NCBI RefSeq assembly: GCF_007833795.1
Contig: NZ_CP032702.1
Span: forward strand, 1,922,001-1,986,000
Reading direction: 5' to 3'
DNA from: Candidatus Pantoea soli
GTDB taxonomy: Bacteria; Pseudomonadota; Gammaproteobacteria; Enterobacterales; Enterobacteriaceae
DNA: 64,000 nucleotides
The notes under the pieces are model-generated. The model was not told the DNA's origin. It saw only the letters and a list, made by a program, of their open reading frames with translations, and searched no databases. This document shows positions 9,123 through 18,676 of this stretch, one piece after another. The position numbers and the translations under genes are program-made. The first letter of the stretch is position 1. The number at the start of each line of letters is the position of its first letter.

Positions 9123-9836
9123 ATGTCGATACACCATCCGCGCCCGCTGCGCGGCACGCTGGACGCTGTCCGGCAGATTTATGGCCATTCGGTGCTGGGC
9201 GCGCCACTGCTGTGGTTTCCGGCCCCGGCCGCTGATGCAGAGAGCGGTCTGATAATCGCCGGCACCCACGGAGACGAAAACGCGGCCATCGCCACGCTCT
9301 CCGGCGCGCTGCGTACGCTGCCGGACGCGCTGCGTCGCCATCATGTGATCCTGGCGGTCAATCCCGATGGCTGTCAGCTGGGATTGCGTGCCAATGCCAA
9401 TGGCGTGGATCTCAACCGCAACTTCCCGGCAGCAAACTGGCAGCCGGGGGAAACGCTGTATCGCTGGAACAGCATGGCTGACGCGCGCGATGTCGTGCTC
9501 TCCACCGGCAGCGCCCCCGCTTCTGAACCGGAAACGCAGGCGCTGTGCCAGCTGATTCACCAGCTGAAACCGCGCTGGGTGGTCTCCTGGCATGAGCCGC
9601 TGGCCTGCATTGACGATCCGCATCGCAGCGAACTGGCCGACTGGCTGGCGGCGCAGACCGATCTGCCGGTGGTCAGCAGCGTCGGCTATGCCACACCGGG
9701 CTCGTTTGGCAGCTGGTGTGACGATCTCAGCCTGCTGTGCATCACCGCCGAGATGCCGCCGGTTTCGGTGGATGAGGCCACTGAGACTTATCTGCAGGCG
9801 ATGATCAACCTGCTGCGCTGGCAGCCGCAGCGTTAA
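9123..9836 (+). CDS. mpaA: Murein tripeptide amidase MpaA
   Basis: MpaA is a cytoplasmic M14-family zinc carboxypeptidase that cleaves the gamma-D-Glu-DAP bond of murein tripeptide. The 237 residues are near the family length. Zinc ligands are seen as H and E in GTHGDEN near residue 45 and H in SWHEPL near 159; the substrate arginine is in DLNRNF and the catalytic Glu is in ITAEMPPVS. I chose the ATG at 9123, preceded by GAGAAG, over an upstream GTG. Its 3' end overlaps convergent ycjG by 32 bases. Confidence 0.93.
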   Translation: MSIHHPRPLRGTLDAVRQIYGHSVLGAPLLWFPAPAADAESGLIIAGTHGDENAAIATLSGALRTLPDALRRHHVILAVNPDGCQLGLRANANGVDLNRNFPAANWQPGETLYRWNSMADARDVVLSTGSAPASEPETQALCQLIHQLKPRWVVSWHEPLACIDDPHRSELADWLAAQTDLPVVSSVGYATPGSFGSWCDDLSLLCITAEMPPVSVDEATETYLQAMINLLRWQPQR

Positions 9837-10791
9837 GCACACCGTGACTGAATTGCAGCGCCGGCTCTGCGTCAGCGGCCAGCCAGGTGGGGCCGTCTAA
9901 ATCGGCAAACTGTGCCTGCGGTGACAGCGGCAGCGCGGCACGTATGGCGCGGGACGTGCACAGCATGCATCCCAGCATAATGCCGAAGCCCTGCTGCCCG
10001 GCGGCCTGCGCCAGCGCCAGCGCTTCCGTCAGCCCGCCGGCTTTATCCAGCTTGATATTGACCATGTCATAACGCCCCCGCAGCGCAGGCAGGCTTTCGC
10101 GCGTGTGGCAGCTCTCATCGGCGCAGATCGGCAGCGGATGGATAAAATTCCCCAGCGCGACATCCTGATCCGCCGGTAACGGCTGTTCCAGCATCGCAAC
10201 CTGCAGATCCGCCAGCAGCTGACAGCGCGCCGCCAGTCCTTCTGCGCGCCAGGATTCATTGGCATCCACAATGAGGGTAGCCTCCGGCACCGCGGCCCGA
10301 ATCGCGACCAGGCGTTCGCTGATCAGATGATCGTCGAGTTTGATTTTCAGCAGGCGCGCACCGTACTGCCACAGCGCCAGCGCACTGCTGGCCATCGCGT
10401 CGGGCGTATCAATACTGATGGTGTGGGCAGTAAAGATTTCATCTGCCAGCTCAACGCCGCACAGCGCCAGCAGCGAGGTGTGCTGCTGCTGGCGCTCCAG
10501 ATCCCACAGCGCACAGTCAATGGCATTGCGCGCCGCCCCGGCAGGCAGTGCCTGCTGCAGTTGCGCTCGTGTCATGCCGTTTTGCAGCGCGGGCAGCTGC
10601 GCGGCGATCTGCTCCAGCACTGACGCTTCACTCTCGCCGTAGCGCGGATAGGGCGTGGCTTCACCGACGCCTTTTATGCCATCCTGTTCAATTTCCACCA
10701 CCACCACGTGCGCCGCCGTGCGGCTGCCGCGTGAGATCACAAAGGGTGAATGCAGCGGCCAGGCTTCCGGATAACTTTTAACTGTTCGCAC
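9805..10791 (-). CDS. ycjG: L-Ala-D/L-Glu epimerase YcjG
   Basis: This 328-residue enolase-superfamily enzyme epimerises L-Ala-D-Glu, the dipeptide left after MpaA action, to L-Ala-L-Glu for degradation. Family landmarks are the KIKLD lysine pair near residue 150, metal ligands in DANES near 176, EQPL near 202 and CADES near 225, and the second acid/base lysine in KLDKAGG near 248. The start is GTG with AAGGAG upstream. It runs convergently into mpaA and divergently from tpx. Confidence 0.93.
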   Translation of the reverse strand: MRTVKSYPEAWPLHSPFVISRGSRTAAHVVVVEIEQDGIKGVGEATPYPRYGESEASVLEQIAAQLPALQNGMTRAQLQQALPAGAARNAIDCALWDLERQQQHTSLLALCGVELADEIFTAHTISIDTPDAMASSALALWQYGARLLKIKLDDHLISERLVAIRAAVPEATLIVDANESWRAEGLAARCQLLADLQVAMLEQPLPADQDVALGNFIHPLPICADESCHTRESLPALRGRYDMVNIKLDKAGGLTEALALAQAAGQQGFGIMLGCMLCTSRAIRAALPLSPQAQFADLDGPTWLAADAEPALQFSHGVLNAAAASAAG

Positions 10792-10945
10792 TCTTTCTCC
10801 TTAACGCCATCACATAATGGCGAGGCAGCTGAATTTTCCTGATGAAATACGCTCGAAAACCCTTAAAAATTATGTCATAAACAAACGCTATATCTGTTCT
10901 GGCACGGCAAACGCCAGACTTTTTCATCGTTAATAAGGAAATCCC

Positions 10946-11449
10946 ATGTCTCAGAATGTTCACTTTCAGGGCAATCCGGTGCCGGTAGCCGGCCATTTCC
11001 CGCAGGCTGGCGAGCAGGCAAAACCGTTTACGCTGGTCGCTAAAGATCTGAGCGACGTTACCCTCTCTCAGTATGCAGGCAAACGCAAAGTTCTGAACAT
11101 TTTCCCCAGCATCGATACCGGCGTATGCGCCGCTTCCGTGCGCAAGTTCAATGAGCGCTCAGGCGACGCGGCCAATACCGTGGTGCTGTGCATCTCTGCC
11201 GACCTGCCTTTTGCGCAGTCACGCTTCTGCGGCGCAGAAAACGTCAGCAACGTGGTGACACTGTCCGCGATGCGCGGTTCGGAGTTCAAGGAAAATTATG
11301 GCGTAGCCATTGCCGACGGCCCGCTGAAAGGCCTGACCGCACGCGCTGTCGTGGTGCTGGATGAGCATGACAAAGTGATTTACAGCCAGCTGGTTAACGA
11401 AATCACCGAAGAGCCTGATTACGATGCCGCACTGGCCGCGCTGAAATAA
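10946..11449 (+). CDS. tpx: Thiol peroxidase Tpx
   Basis: Tpx is a periplasm-associated or cytosolic atypical 2-Cys peroxiredoxin that reduces alkyl and hydrogen peroxides using thioredoxin. The 167 residues match the family. The peroxidatic Cys61 is in DTGVCAAS and the resolving Cys95 in SRFCGAE, both at the E. coli positions. A TAAGGA ribosome site precedes the ATG. A 154-base divergent region separates it from ycjG and contains a short dyad, CGCCAT-N6-ATGGCG, at 10805-10822. Confidence 0.97.
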   Translation: MSQNVHFQGNPVPVAGHFPQAGEQAKPFTLVAKDLSDVTLSQYAGKRKVLNIFPSIDTGVCAASVRKFNERSGDAANTVVLCISADLPFAQSRFCGAENVSNVVTLSAMRGSEFKENYGVAIADGPLKGLTARAVVVLDEHDKVIYSQLVNEITEEPDYDAALAALK

Positions 11450-11463
11450 GCGTTGCGCCCATG

Positions 11464-11494
11464 AAAAAAGCCGTCTTCTGCAGACGGCTTTTTT
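11464..11494. terminator. Bidirectional terminator between tpx and tyrR
   Basis: GCCGTCT/AGACGGC arms with a 5-base loop are flanked by six A on the left and six T on the right, so it should stop both convergent genes. Confidence 0.9.
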
Positions 11495-11521
11495 ACAGGC
11501 TCAATGGGTCAGGCTGCGGTG

Positions 11522-13087
11522 TTATTCGCTCTCGCCGCGTTTTTGTCCCAGACCATACTCGCGCAGTTTGTTGGCAATCGCGGTGTGAGAGACGCCCAGC
11601 CGTTTCGCCAGTTTGCGCGTGCTGGGATACGAGAGATAGAGCCGCGTCAGCACCGAGCGTTCAAAGCGGCTGGTGATCTCATCCAGCGAGCCTTCCATCG
11701 CCTCTTCTCCCAGCGACACGTCCAGCGCCTGTTCGGGCAGCACGATATCCTGCGGACGCAGTTCGTAGCCTTCCAGCTGCGTCAGCGCCCGATACAGGGC
11801 ATTTTTCAGCTGGCGCACATTGCCAGGCCAGTTATAGCGCGTCAGGAAGGGCACCAGCTGCGGTGACAGGCGCGGTCGCGGCAGGCCCTGTTCATCAGCA
11901 AAGCGGGCAACGAACATCTCCGTCAGCGGCAATATATCCTGCGGGCGCTCACGCAGCGGCGGCAGATTCAGCGTCAGCACGTTCAGCCGGTAGAATAGAT
12001 CTTCCCGAAACTCGCCGCGCTGCACCAGCTCAATCAGGTTCTTCTGCGTGGCGCAGATCACGCGCACATCCACATGCACTTCGTGATCTTCACCCACGCG
12101 GCGAAAGGTGCCGTCATTCAGGAAGCGCAGCAGCTTGGTCTGCATGCGCGGCGACATTTCACCAATCTCATCCAGCAGCACTGAACCGCCGCTGGCCTGT
12201 TCAAAAAAGCCCTTTTTGCCTTCCAGCGCGTTCGGGTAGGCTCCCGCCGCGTGGCCAAACAGTTCGCTTTCCGCCACATCATCCGGAATGGAGCCGCAGT
12301 TCAGCGCGAGGAAGGGCTTTTTACCGCGCGCGCTGCGCAGATGGCAGGCGCGCGCCAGCATGTCTTTACCGGTCCCGGTATCACCGACAATCAGCAAGGG
12401 CGCATCGTGCATGGCCAGCTTACGCGCCTGGTCAATCACCTGCCGCATTTTCGGCGTCACCGCGACAATATGGTCAAACTCAGACTCATCCGTGACGGTC
12501 AGATTCTGCAGCTGGCGCCCCATGCGCGCGGTGGATTTCAGGGTGATCATCGCGCCCACCGGCTGGTCGCTCTGCCCCTCTTCACCGGCCAGGTAAATCG
12601 GCCGCGCTTCCATCAGGAAATCGCGCCCCTGAATCACTACGTGCTGCGCCTGCGCCTCCACGCGATCGCTCTCCAGCCAGCGCTGGAAATTAAACCCTGA
12701 AATCAACGACCCGGCGTTCTGGTTGCGAATTTTCTGTTCGTCAAAGCCAAACAGATTATGTGCCGCCGGATTGGCCAGTTCGACTTTGCATTTCAAATCA
12801 ATAGAGAACACCGGCTCCGGCATCGCCACCAGCAGCGCGCTGAGGGCGCGGTGCTCACGCTCAGAGGGCATGTAAGCCACGGTGCGGACATCTGTCACGC
12901 CGGGTGTACGGCGGATTTCCGCCATCAGGTTGCTGAACTGTTCAAATTCCAGCGCAGAAAAGTTGAGGTAAATGCGGCCGAGCGGCGCAATTTCGATGCC
13001 GCGCAGGTCAATATGGCGGGCTACCAGCAGGTCGAGCAGCTCGCGCGCCAGACCGATGCGGTCCTGGCAGAAAACTTCCAAACGCAT
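11522..13087 (-). CDS. tyrR: Transcriptional regulator TyrR
   Basis: TyrR controls aromatic amino acid biosynthesis and transport genes in response to Tyr, Phe and Trp. The 521 residues comprise an N-terminal ACT domain (start MRLEVFCQDRIGLARELLD), a PAS domain near 80-190, a sigma54-type AAA+ domain with Walker A GDTGTGKD near 235, and a C-terminal Fis-like helix-turn-helix (TRKLAKRLGVSHTAIANKL). The sigma54-contact motif GAFTGA is replaced by GAYPNA, as expected for TyrR, which works with sigma70. It is a little longer than the 513 residues in E. coli. Confidence 0.96.
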   Translation of the reverse strand: MRLEVFCQDRIGLARELLDLLVARHIDLRGIEIAPLGRIYLNFSALEFEQFSNLMAEIRRTPGVTDVRTVAYMPSEREHRALSALLVAMPEPVFSIDLKCKVELANPAAHNLFGFDEQKIRNQNAGSLISGFNFQRWLESDRVEAQAQHVVIQGRDFLMEARPIYLAGEEGQSDQPVGAMITLKSTARMGRQLQNLTVTDESEFDHIVAVTPKMRQVIDQARKLAMHDAPLLIVGDTGTGKDMLARACHLRSARGKKPFLALNCGSIPDDVAESELFGHAAGAYPNALEGKKGFFEQASGGSVLLDEIGEMSPRMQTKLLRFLNDGTFRRVGEDHEVHVDVRVICATQKNLIELVQRGEFREDLFYRLNVLTLNLPPLRERPQDILPLTEMFVARFADEQGLPRPRLSPQLVPFLTRYNWPGNVRQLKNALYRALTQLEGYELRPQDIVLPEQALDVSLGEEAMEGSLDEITSRFERSVLTRLYLSYPSTRKLAKRLGVSHTAIANKLREYGLGQKRGESE

Positions 13088-13156
13088 TGCGATGAGCCTT
13101 TGTCAGGTTTTGATTTTAAAGATAATACGCTAACTTGCCGCGCCTCAGAAGGGTTC

Positions 13157-13174
13157 TGTCATGAAAAGTTGACA
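13157..13174 (-). promoter_or_regulatory. Candidate TyrR box upstream of tyrR
   Basis: TGTCATGAAAAGTTGACA is an 18-bp dyad with the TGT-N12-ACA spacing of TyrR boxes, 70 bases before the tyrR start. tyrR autoregulation is known in E. coli; the assignment here is inference from pattern and position. Confidence 0.4.
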
Positions 13175-13254
13175 GCCAGAGACGGGGGATGCCGGGCAGT
13201 GTAACGGAATCGCCAGCGATAATCCCGCCGTATATCACATCTGACAAAGATAAT

Positions 13255-13290
13255 TTCATCTTTCACGCCATTTATAGCGTGAAAGATGAA
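13255..13290. repeat. Perfect 14-bp inverted repeat between tyrR and ycjF
   Basis: Arms TTCATCTTTCACGC and GCGTGAAAGATGAA enclose an 8-base spacer. It lies 10 bases past the ycjF stop and upstream of tyrR. No T-run follows on the minus strand. It may be a weak terminator or mRNA-stabilising hairpin of the psp-ycjXF transcript, or a protein-binding operator. Confidence 0.7.
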
Positions 13291-13300
13291 CAATACGCCG

Positions 13301-14374
13301 TTATTTAGCAGTCTGCCCTGCTTTATCACCACTCTTCATCAGGGTGGTTTTCAGCTCGGTGACCAGCTCACGACGGAAATCACCCAGCCGCGGTTTATCC
13401 TCTTCCAGCCACGGCAGCGGCCGGCACAGCTCCATGGTTTTAATGCCCAACCGTGCGGTCAGCAAACCGGCACCAATGCCCTGCGCCGCCCGTGCCGAAA
13501 GGCGCGCCGCGATATCCTGCGACATCCAGTCCATGCCCACCTCGCGCACCAGCTCGGACGCCCCGGCAAACGCCATATTCAGCAGCACCAGGCGGAACAG
13601 GCGCACCCGGCTGAAGTAGCCCAGCTCAATGCCGTACAGGGTGGCAATACGGTTGACCAGCCGCAAATTGCGCCAGGCGATAAAGGCCATATCCACCAGC
13701 GCCAGCGGGCTGACCGCAATCATCAGCGTCGATTCCGCCGCATGACGGCTGATTTCACGCCGCGCCTGACGATCCAGCACCGGCTGCACCAGCTGCGCAT
13801 ACAGCGTGACGATTTCCCGATCGTTGTGGGTTTCATGCACGGCTGCGCGCCAGCGCAGCAGCGCCGGGTGCGCCTGATCAAGCTGCGCCTGCTGCGCCAG
13901 CTTTTCACAAAACGCCCGGCCCTGCCCCATGCCGTGACTGTGCAGCAGTGCCCGCCCGGTATCCCGCTCTTCCGCACGCTGGCGCAGACGATACAGCCGT
14001 CGCCATTCGCTCATCAGGGCCCCGGCACCGGCTGCGACAATCAATCCGCCTGCCACGCCGGTGCCCAGTGCAAACCAGTCACGCGTCAGCCAGGCATCAT
14101 GCAGCCACTGCACGCCCTGCGCGACCACGCTGACAGCAAACACCGCCAGCCCGGCGCTGACCATTTTGCGCCACAGGCTGCGCTTCGGGCGCAGCGCGGC
14201 CTCCACCATTTTTTCACCGCGGCTCTCTTCCAGCGGTTCGGCTTCGGGCGTCAGCTCGAAAGCGCTTTCGGCCGTGCTATCGAATTGTTGCGCCGCACGC
14301 AGCGGCGTCTCGCGCGCGGGCGTTAAGGGCCGGGCGAAATCGATCCGTGGTTTCAGCGGTGTTTCGTCACTCAT
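13301..14374 (-). CDS. ycjF: UPF0283 membrane protein YcjF
   Basis: This 357-residue inner-membrane protein of unknown molecular role is conserved next to ycjX and the psp genes. Hydrophobic segments are visible near residues 70-90 and 100-125 ([34 protein letters not shown]). The C-terminal DUF697-like part contains [20 protein letters not shown]. The start overlaps the ycjX stop by 4 bases. Membership in the phage-shock operon implies a part in envelope stress, but no reaction is known. Confidence 0.93.
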   Translation of the reverse strand: MSDETPLKPRIDFARPLTPARETPLRAAQQFDSTAESAFELTPEAEPLEESRGEKMVEAALRPKRSLWRKMVSAGLAVFAVSVVAQGVQWLHDAWLTRDWFALGTGVAGGLIVAAGAGALMSEWRRLYRLRQRAEERDTGRALLHSHGMGQGRAFCEKLAQQAQLDQAHPALLRWRAAVHETHNDREIVTLYAQLVQPVLDRQARREISRHAAESTLMIAVSPLALVDMAFIAWRNLRLVNRIATLYGIELGYFSRVRLFRLVLLNMAFAGASELVREVGMDWMSQDIAARLSARAAQGIGAGLLTARLGIKTMELCRPLPWLEEDKPRLGDFRRELVTELKTTLMKSGDKAGQTAK

Positions 14375-15768
14375 CGCAATTTATCTCCCAGTAAAAATTC
14401 CAGCGCGGCATCCATGCGAATGTGCGGCAGCGGCCGATCAACATCCAGCACCTGCGGCCGGAACTGTTCAAACTGAAAGCCCTGCTGCTGCCAGAAGGCA
14501 TGACCCGGTAGCCGTGGCGGCACCTCGCCCGGATAGACGGTAAGCGGTTCGCCATCAGCCAGCCGGTGGCCGCGCAGAGCCGGCAGTTTTTCCCCGCGGT
14601 GATCCACCAGCCCGCTTTCGGTGGCCTGCACCGCCGCCAGTCCAAGGCAATCCATGCTGATGCCTTCAAACGCGGCATTTTGCCAGGCGTCCTGCACCAG
14701 CTGCTGCAGCAGGGAAACCATGTTTGCGTGTTGATCGGCGGTGATATGATCGGCTTTCGTGGCGGCAAACAGCAGTTTGTCGATCACCGGTGAAAACAGA
14801 CGACGGAACAGCGTGCGCTGCCCGTAATGGAAGCTTTGCATCAGCTGGGTCAGCGCCAGGCGCATATCGTTAAACGCCTGCGGCCCCTTGTTCAGCGGCT
14901 GCAGGCAATCCACCAGCACGATTTGCCGGTCAAAACGCAGAAAATGCTGCTTATAAAAGCCTTTCACCACATGCTGACAGTAGTAATCAAAGCGCTGCTG
15001 CAACACGGCAAGGTTACTGCCCGCCGGCGGCTGAGCCCGCTGCGCGTCCGGCAATGCTTCGGCCTGCGGCCAGGGAAAAAACTGCAGGGCAGGCGCACCG
15101 GCCATCTCCCCTGGCAGCACAAAGCGTCCGGGCTGAATAAAATGCAGGCCTTCGCGCTTGCACTGGTGCAGGTAATCGGTCCAGGCGCTGGCGATCGCCG
15201 CCAGCCGGTTTTCATCGGCGGGCGCAAACGGGTCAAGATCCTGACACAGCGCGCGCCAGCTGGCAGACCAGCTCTGCCGATCCCCCTGCAGCAGCCCGGT
15301 CATCTGGCGTGACCAGCTGAGATAATCCTGCGCCAGCATCGGTAAATCCAGCAGCCATTCGCCGGGGTAATCCACGATTTCGAGGTACAGGGTGGCGGTA
15401 TCTTTGAAGTGCCGCAGCAGCGACTGATCCGGGCGGTAGCGCAGCGCGAGGCGCATTTCGCTGACGCCGCGGGTGGGTGTCGGCCACATCGGTGGGGTGG
15501 CGTAAAGCTGGGCCAGACCTTCATCATAGGTAAAGCGCGGCGTGCCCAGTTCACGCTGCGGCACGCGCTTCACGCCAAGCAGCCGCGATTCCCGCACCAC
15601 GGAAAACAGCGGCAGGCGGGCTCCGCTGTGAACATGCAGCAGCTGGTTAACCAGCGAGGTAATGAACGCGGTTTTACCGCTGCGGCTCAGACCGGTGACG
15701 GCAAGGCGCAGATGGCGGTCGGCACCGCGGTTCATGAGGGCTATTAATTCATTTTGCAGTCTTTTCAT
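14371..15768 (-). CDS. ycjX: YcjX-family P-loop NTPase
   Basis: This 465-residue DUF463 protein has a Walker A motif [10 protein letters not shown] near residue 25 and a DYPGEW-like switch region near 134. It is a predicted GTPase-like protein conserved at the end of psp operons and produced under envelope stress; its substrate and partner are not established. Its start overlaps the pspD 3' end by 20 bases, and its stop overlaps the ycjF start, indicating translational coupling. Confidence 0.93.
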   Translation of the reverse strand: MKRLQNELIALMNRGADRHLRLAVTGLSRSGKTAFITSLVNQLLHVHSGARLPLFSVVRESRLLGVKRVPQRELGTPRFTYDEGLAQLYATPPMWPTPTRGVSEMRLALRYRPDQSLLRHFKDTATLYLEIVDYPGEWLLDLPMLAQDYLSWSRQMTGLLQGDRQSWSASWRALCQDLDPFAPADENRLAAIASAWTDYLHQCKREGLHFIQPGRFVLPGEMAGAPALQFFPWPQAEALPDAQRAQPPAGSNLAVLQQRFDYYCQHVVKGFYKQHFLRFDRQIVLVDCLQPLNKGPQAFNDMRLALTQLMQSFHYGQRTLFRRLFSPVIDKLLFAATKADHITADQHANMVSLLQQLVQDAWQNAAFEGISMDCLGLAAVQATESGLVDHRGEKLPALRGHRLADGEPLTVYPGEVPPRLPGHAFWQQQGFQFEQFRPQVLDVDRPLPHIRMDAALEFLLGDKLR

Positions 15769-15997
15769 CGCTCTCCCTGATGAAACGTGCTGACAGGCGC
15801 TTAAACGCCCGGCTCAGCATCGGTTCCAGGGCGGCCGCCAGCAACAGGCGCAGCGGACGGCGCGCCACCGATTTCACCGCCCAGCCAGCCAGACCGCCGG
15901 GCGCATAGGTTACGGCACTGATGATGATAAATTTCCCCGCCGACTTCAACGCAGGCGTTGCGCGACGGCGCAGAGCAGAGAAACGCTGAGTGTGCAT
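15749..15997 (-). CDS. pspD: Phage shock protein PspD
   Basis: This is an 82-residue small membrane-associated protein with a hydrophobic centre (FIIISAVTYAPGGLAGWAVK) and basic flanks (RRRATPALK, RLSARFIR). PspD is a peripheral inner-membrane member of the phage shock response with a minor or undefined role. It is slightly longer than in E. coli. pspE, which follows pspD in E. coli, is absent here and ycjX follows directly. Confidence 0.88.
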   Translation of the reverse strand: MHTQRFSALRRRATPALKSAGKFIIISAVTYAPGGLAGWAVKSVARRPLRLLLAAALEPMLSRAFKRLSARFIRESDEKTAK

Positions 15998-16046
15998 ATG
16001 GCCTCTTTATCACAGAAGCGGACCCGCTGCCGGGCCCGGGAAACAG

Positions 16047-16394
16047 TTAAAGCTGGCGAAAGCGGCTGCGTACGCTGAAGGTTTCGGACGTAACGTAGCG
16101 CTCAATGTCGCGCAGCTGGCGCTCATCCTGCTGCAGCGTGCTTTCCAGTTCGTTCAGCAGGTCGCGGGCGCTGGGCTGATGCGCATCCGGCAGATTGTCC
16201 GGTTTTTCATCCAGCACATAACCGAGAATGAAATAGGCGGTCACGGTGATCATAAACAGACCAAAAAACAGCGACAGCACCACAATCACGCGCAGCAGGC
16301 GCACCGGAATATCAAAATACTCGGCCAGCCCGGCGCAGACGCCGCGCACTTTACCCTGCCGGGGAATTCGCCACAGTTTGCGTCCGTTCATCAT
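16047..16394 (-). CDS. pspC: Phage shock protein PspC
   Basis: This 115-residue inner-membrane protein has the PspC domain (KLWRIPRQGKVRGVCAGLAE) and a transmembrane helix near 35-65 (VIVVLSLFFGLFMITVTAYF). With PspB it senses envelope damage and draws PspA away from PspF, activating the operon. The C-terminal part is helical and charged. Its start overlaps the pspB stop as ATGA. Confidence 0.95.
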   Translation of the reverse strand: MMNGRKLWRIPRQGKVRGVCAGLAEYFDIPVRLLRVIVVLSLFFGLFMITVTAYFILGYVLDEKPDNLPDAHQPSARDLLNELESTLQQDERQLRDIERYVTSETFSVRSRFRQL

Positions 16395-16618
16395 GGCTGC
16401 CTCCAGTTGGGGTGCTCAGCATCCAGGATCGCTTCCAGCGCCTCGACCCTTTCGCGCATGCGGCGTGCATCCTGCGTCAGCTGCTGCAGGCGCTGCATAT
16501 CGCTGGCGGACAGTTCAGCGCCGCCGTTACGTTTATTACTGTAGTGCAGCCACAGCCAGATCGGTGCCACAAACAGCGCAAAGATCGTGAGCGGTATGGC
16601 CAGAAAAAGTGCACTCAT
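16391..16618 (-). CDS. pspB: Phage shock protein PspB
   Basis: This 75-residue protein has one N-terminal membrane helix (FLAIPLTIFALFVAPIWLWL) and a coiled-coil tail beginning near residue 38 (ASDMQRLQQLTQDARRMRER). It acts with PspC in signal detection. It overlaps pspC and is separated from pspA by 158 bases of structured sequence. Confidence 0.95.
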   Translation of the reverse strand: MSALFLAIPLTIFALFVAPIWLWLHYSNKRNGGAELSASDMQRLQQLTQDARRMRERVEALEAILDAEHPNWRQP

Positions 16619-16776
16619 TGCGTCTCCTTATCACTTCCTTATTTCACAGACTGCCCGGTGCGGACGGCAGAGGCGGTATCGGCAACCACCTGAACCCGCA
16701 CCGGAAACCTTAGCCCGCAGCCACAGCGGGGCTGCACCGTGCAGCGCGGCCGTGGCCGGATAACGTCGCCGGACAC
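16619..16776 (-). other. Structured pspA-pspB intergenic region
   Basis: This GC-rich spacer has several inverted repeats, including 9-bp arms CCGGTGCGG (16655-16663) and CCGCACCGG (16696-16704) and a GC hairpin near 16714-16730. No T-run is present. Such structure after pspA could shield the pspA message and lower expression of pspBC relative to pspA; that role is inference. Confidence 0.45.
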
Positions 16777-17445
16777 TTATTCTTCGTTGCGCTGCATTTT
16801 GGCTTTCAGCGCTGCCAGCTGCTGGCTGATTTCGTCATCGGCTTTCAGCTCAGCAAATGCCTGATCGAGGGATTTTGGCTTACCAAAACGCTGGCTTTCC
16901 GCTTCGGCTTCCATGTGGTCGATGCGGCGCTCAAAGGATTCAAAGCGCGCCATGGCTTCGTCCAGTTTGCCGCTGTCCAGCTGACGGCGCACATCGCGGG
17001 AAGAGGAGGCAGCCTGATGACGCAGCGTCAGCGCCTGCTGACGGGCGCGGGTTTCGCTGAGTTTTTTCTCCAGCTCACCGATTTCGCCTTTCATTCGCTC
17101 CAGCGTTTCATCGACCTGCGTCGCTTCCTGCTGCAGCGCGGCGATCAGTTCTGTCAGCTTCTGTTTCTCAATCAGCGCGGCACGGGCCAGGTCTTCTTTT
17201 TCGCGGCTAATCGCCAGCTCGGCTTTTTCCTGCCATTCAGCCTGCTGAATCCCGGCCTGCTCGATGCGGCGCAGCAGCTGTTTTTTCTCTGCCAGCGCGC
17301 GGGCGGAAGTTGAACGCACTTCAACCAGCGTGTCTTCCATTTCCTGAATCATCAGGCGTACCAGTTTCTGCGGATCTTCGGCGCGCTCCAGCAGGGAATT
17401 GATGTTGGCGTTCACGATGTCGGCGAAACGAGAAAAAATACCCAT
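16777..17445 (-). CDS. pspA: Phage shock protein PspA
   Basis: PspA binds PspF and represses it in unstressed cells, and on stress forms oligomers at the inner membrane that limit proton leakage (ESCRT-III/Vipp1 superfamily). The 222 residues match E. coli. The N-terminal amphipathic stretch [19 protein letters not shown] is present, followed by almost continuous coiled coil. It is first in the operon, downstream of a sigma54 promoter, with a GAGGAAC ribosome site. Confidence 0.97.
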   Translation of the reverse strand: MGIFSRFADIVNANINSLLERAEDPQKLVRLMIQEMEDTLVEVRSTSARALAEKKQLLRRIEQAGIQQAEWQEKAELAISREKEDLARAALIEKQKLTELIAALQQEATQVDETLERMKGEIGELEKKLSETRARQQALTLRHQAASSSRDVRRQLDSGKLDEAMARFESFERRIDHMEAEAESQRFGKPKSLDQAFAELKADDEISQQLAALKAKMQRNEE

Positions 17446-17495
17446 AATGATGTTCCTCTGATTGTCATAAGATTGCGCAATGCGCTGTTAGCTAA

Positions 17496-17511
17496 TTCAA
17501 GATGCGTGCCA
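17496..17511 (-). promoter_or_regulatory. Sigma54 promoter of pspA
   Basis: On the minus strand TGGCACG-CATC-TTGAA fits the -24/-12 consensus TGGCACG-N4-TTGCA with a change in the -12 element. It lies about 50 bases before the pspA start. PspF from the divergent gene is the expected activator. The AT-rich stretch beyond it (17520-17550) is where IHF and PspF sites would be expected. Confidence 0.8.
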
Positions 17512-17608
17512 GTTTTCAACTATCTGTTTTTACTAAAAATAATCATTTTACTCTGGCTGGCACCTCGCGTATGGTGGTGAAATTGATTAATCCGTGGCGA
17601 AATTCATC

Positions 17609-18604
17609 ATGTCTGAGAAAAAAGATAACCTGCTGGGCGAGTCAAATAACTTTCTCGAAGTGCTGGAGCAGGTATCACGGCTGGCACCGCTGGAAAAACC
17701 GGTGCTGGTCATCGGCGAACGCGGCACCGGCAAAGAGCTGATTGCCAGCCGCCTGCACTATCTTTCGGATCGCTGGCAGGGACCGTTTGTGTCGCTGAAC
17801 TGTGCGGCGCTGAACGAGAACCTGCTGGACTCAGAGCTCTTCGGTCACGAAGCGGGCGCGTTTACCGGGGCGCAGAAACGTCACCTGGGTCGTTTTGAGC
17901 GCGCTGATGGCGGCACGCTGTTTCTGGATGAGCTGGCCACCGCCCCGATGCTGGTACAGGAAAAGCTACTGCGCGTTATTGAGTACGGCCAGCTGGAGCG
18001 CGTGGGCGGCAATCAATCGCTGCAGGTGAATGTCCGGCTGGTATGCGCCACCAATGAAGATCTGCCCGCGCTGGCAGCGGCTGGCCGGTTCCGCGCGGAT
18101 TTGCTCGATCGTCTGGCGTTTGATGTGGTGCAGTTGCCGCCGCTACGCGAACGGCGCAGCGATATTCTGGTCATGGCGGAGCATTTTGCTATTCAGATGT
18201 GCCGCGAGCTGGGTCTGCCGCTGTTTCCCGGCTTCACGGCACGCGCACAGCAGGCGCTGCTGAGCCACTGCTGGCCCGGCAATGTGCGGGAACTGAAAAA
18301 CGTGGTGGAACGCTCGGTGTACCGGCATCACAGCAGCGATGAGCCACTGGATAATATCATCATTAATCCCTTTGCCCCCCGCAGCGCAACGCCGCCGCCC
18401 GCCACGGCTGAAACCGCTGCCCTGCCCGCGCTGCCGCTGGATCTGCGTCAGTGGCAGCACCAGCAGGAGCGAGATCTGCTGGAGATGAGCCTGCAACAGG
18501 CGCGGTATAACCAGCGACGTGCTGCCGGATTACTGGGTGTGACTTACCATCAGCTGCGCGCCATGATGAAAAAGCATGAGATCCAGGCCCGCGATGAAGC
18601 CTGA
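17609..18604 (+). CDS. pspF: Psp operon transcriptional activator PspF
   Basis: PspF is a sigma54-dependent AAA+ activator without a regulatory N-terminal domain, controlled by PspA binding. The 331 residues have Walker A GERGTGKE near 37, the sigma54 loop GAFTGA near 84, Walker B GGTLFLDE, an arginine-finger region, and a C-terminal Fis-type helix-turn-helix (NQRRAAGLLGVTYHQLRAM). I took the ATG at 17609, giving the E. coli-like start MSEKKDNLLGE, rather than an in-frame GTG 15 bases upstream. It is divergent from pspA. Confidence 0.96.
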   Translation: MSEKKDNLLGESNNFLEVLEQVSRLAPLEKPVLVIGERGTGKELIASRLHYLSDRWQGPFVSLNCAALNENLLDSELFGHEAGAFTGAQKRHLGRFERADGGTLFLDELATAPMLVQEKLLRVIEYGQLERVGGNQSLQVNVRLVCATNEDLPALAAAGRFRADLLDRLAFDVVQLPPLRERRSDILVMAEHFAIQMCRELGLPLFPGFTARAQQALLSHCWPGNVRELKNVVERSVYRHHSSDEPLDNIIINPFAPRSATPPPATAETAALPALPLDLRQWQHQQERDLLEMSLQQARYNQRRAAGLLGVTYHQLRAMMKKHEIQARDEA

Positions 18605-18676
18605 TGGCGCCGCGCTGCACGTGCATCAGCCGCGCGCAAAGGTTCTGTATCGGTGCATGGATAATGCGTCGCAGGC

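Noticed and set aside
13286..14326. A 346-codon plus-strand frame over ycjF
   Set aside because: It is a Gln/His/Arg-rich translation of the opposite strand of a recognised gene, with no ribosome site; antisense frames over sapA and mpaA were rejected for the same reason.
17551..17575. TGGCAC on the plus strand before pspF as a sigma54 promoter
   Set aside because: A -24-like element is present but no TTGC -12 element follows at the right spacing; pspF uses sigma70 in E. coli.
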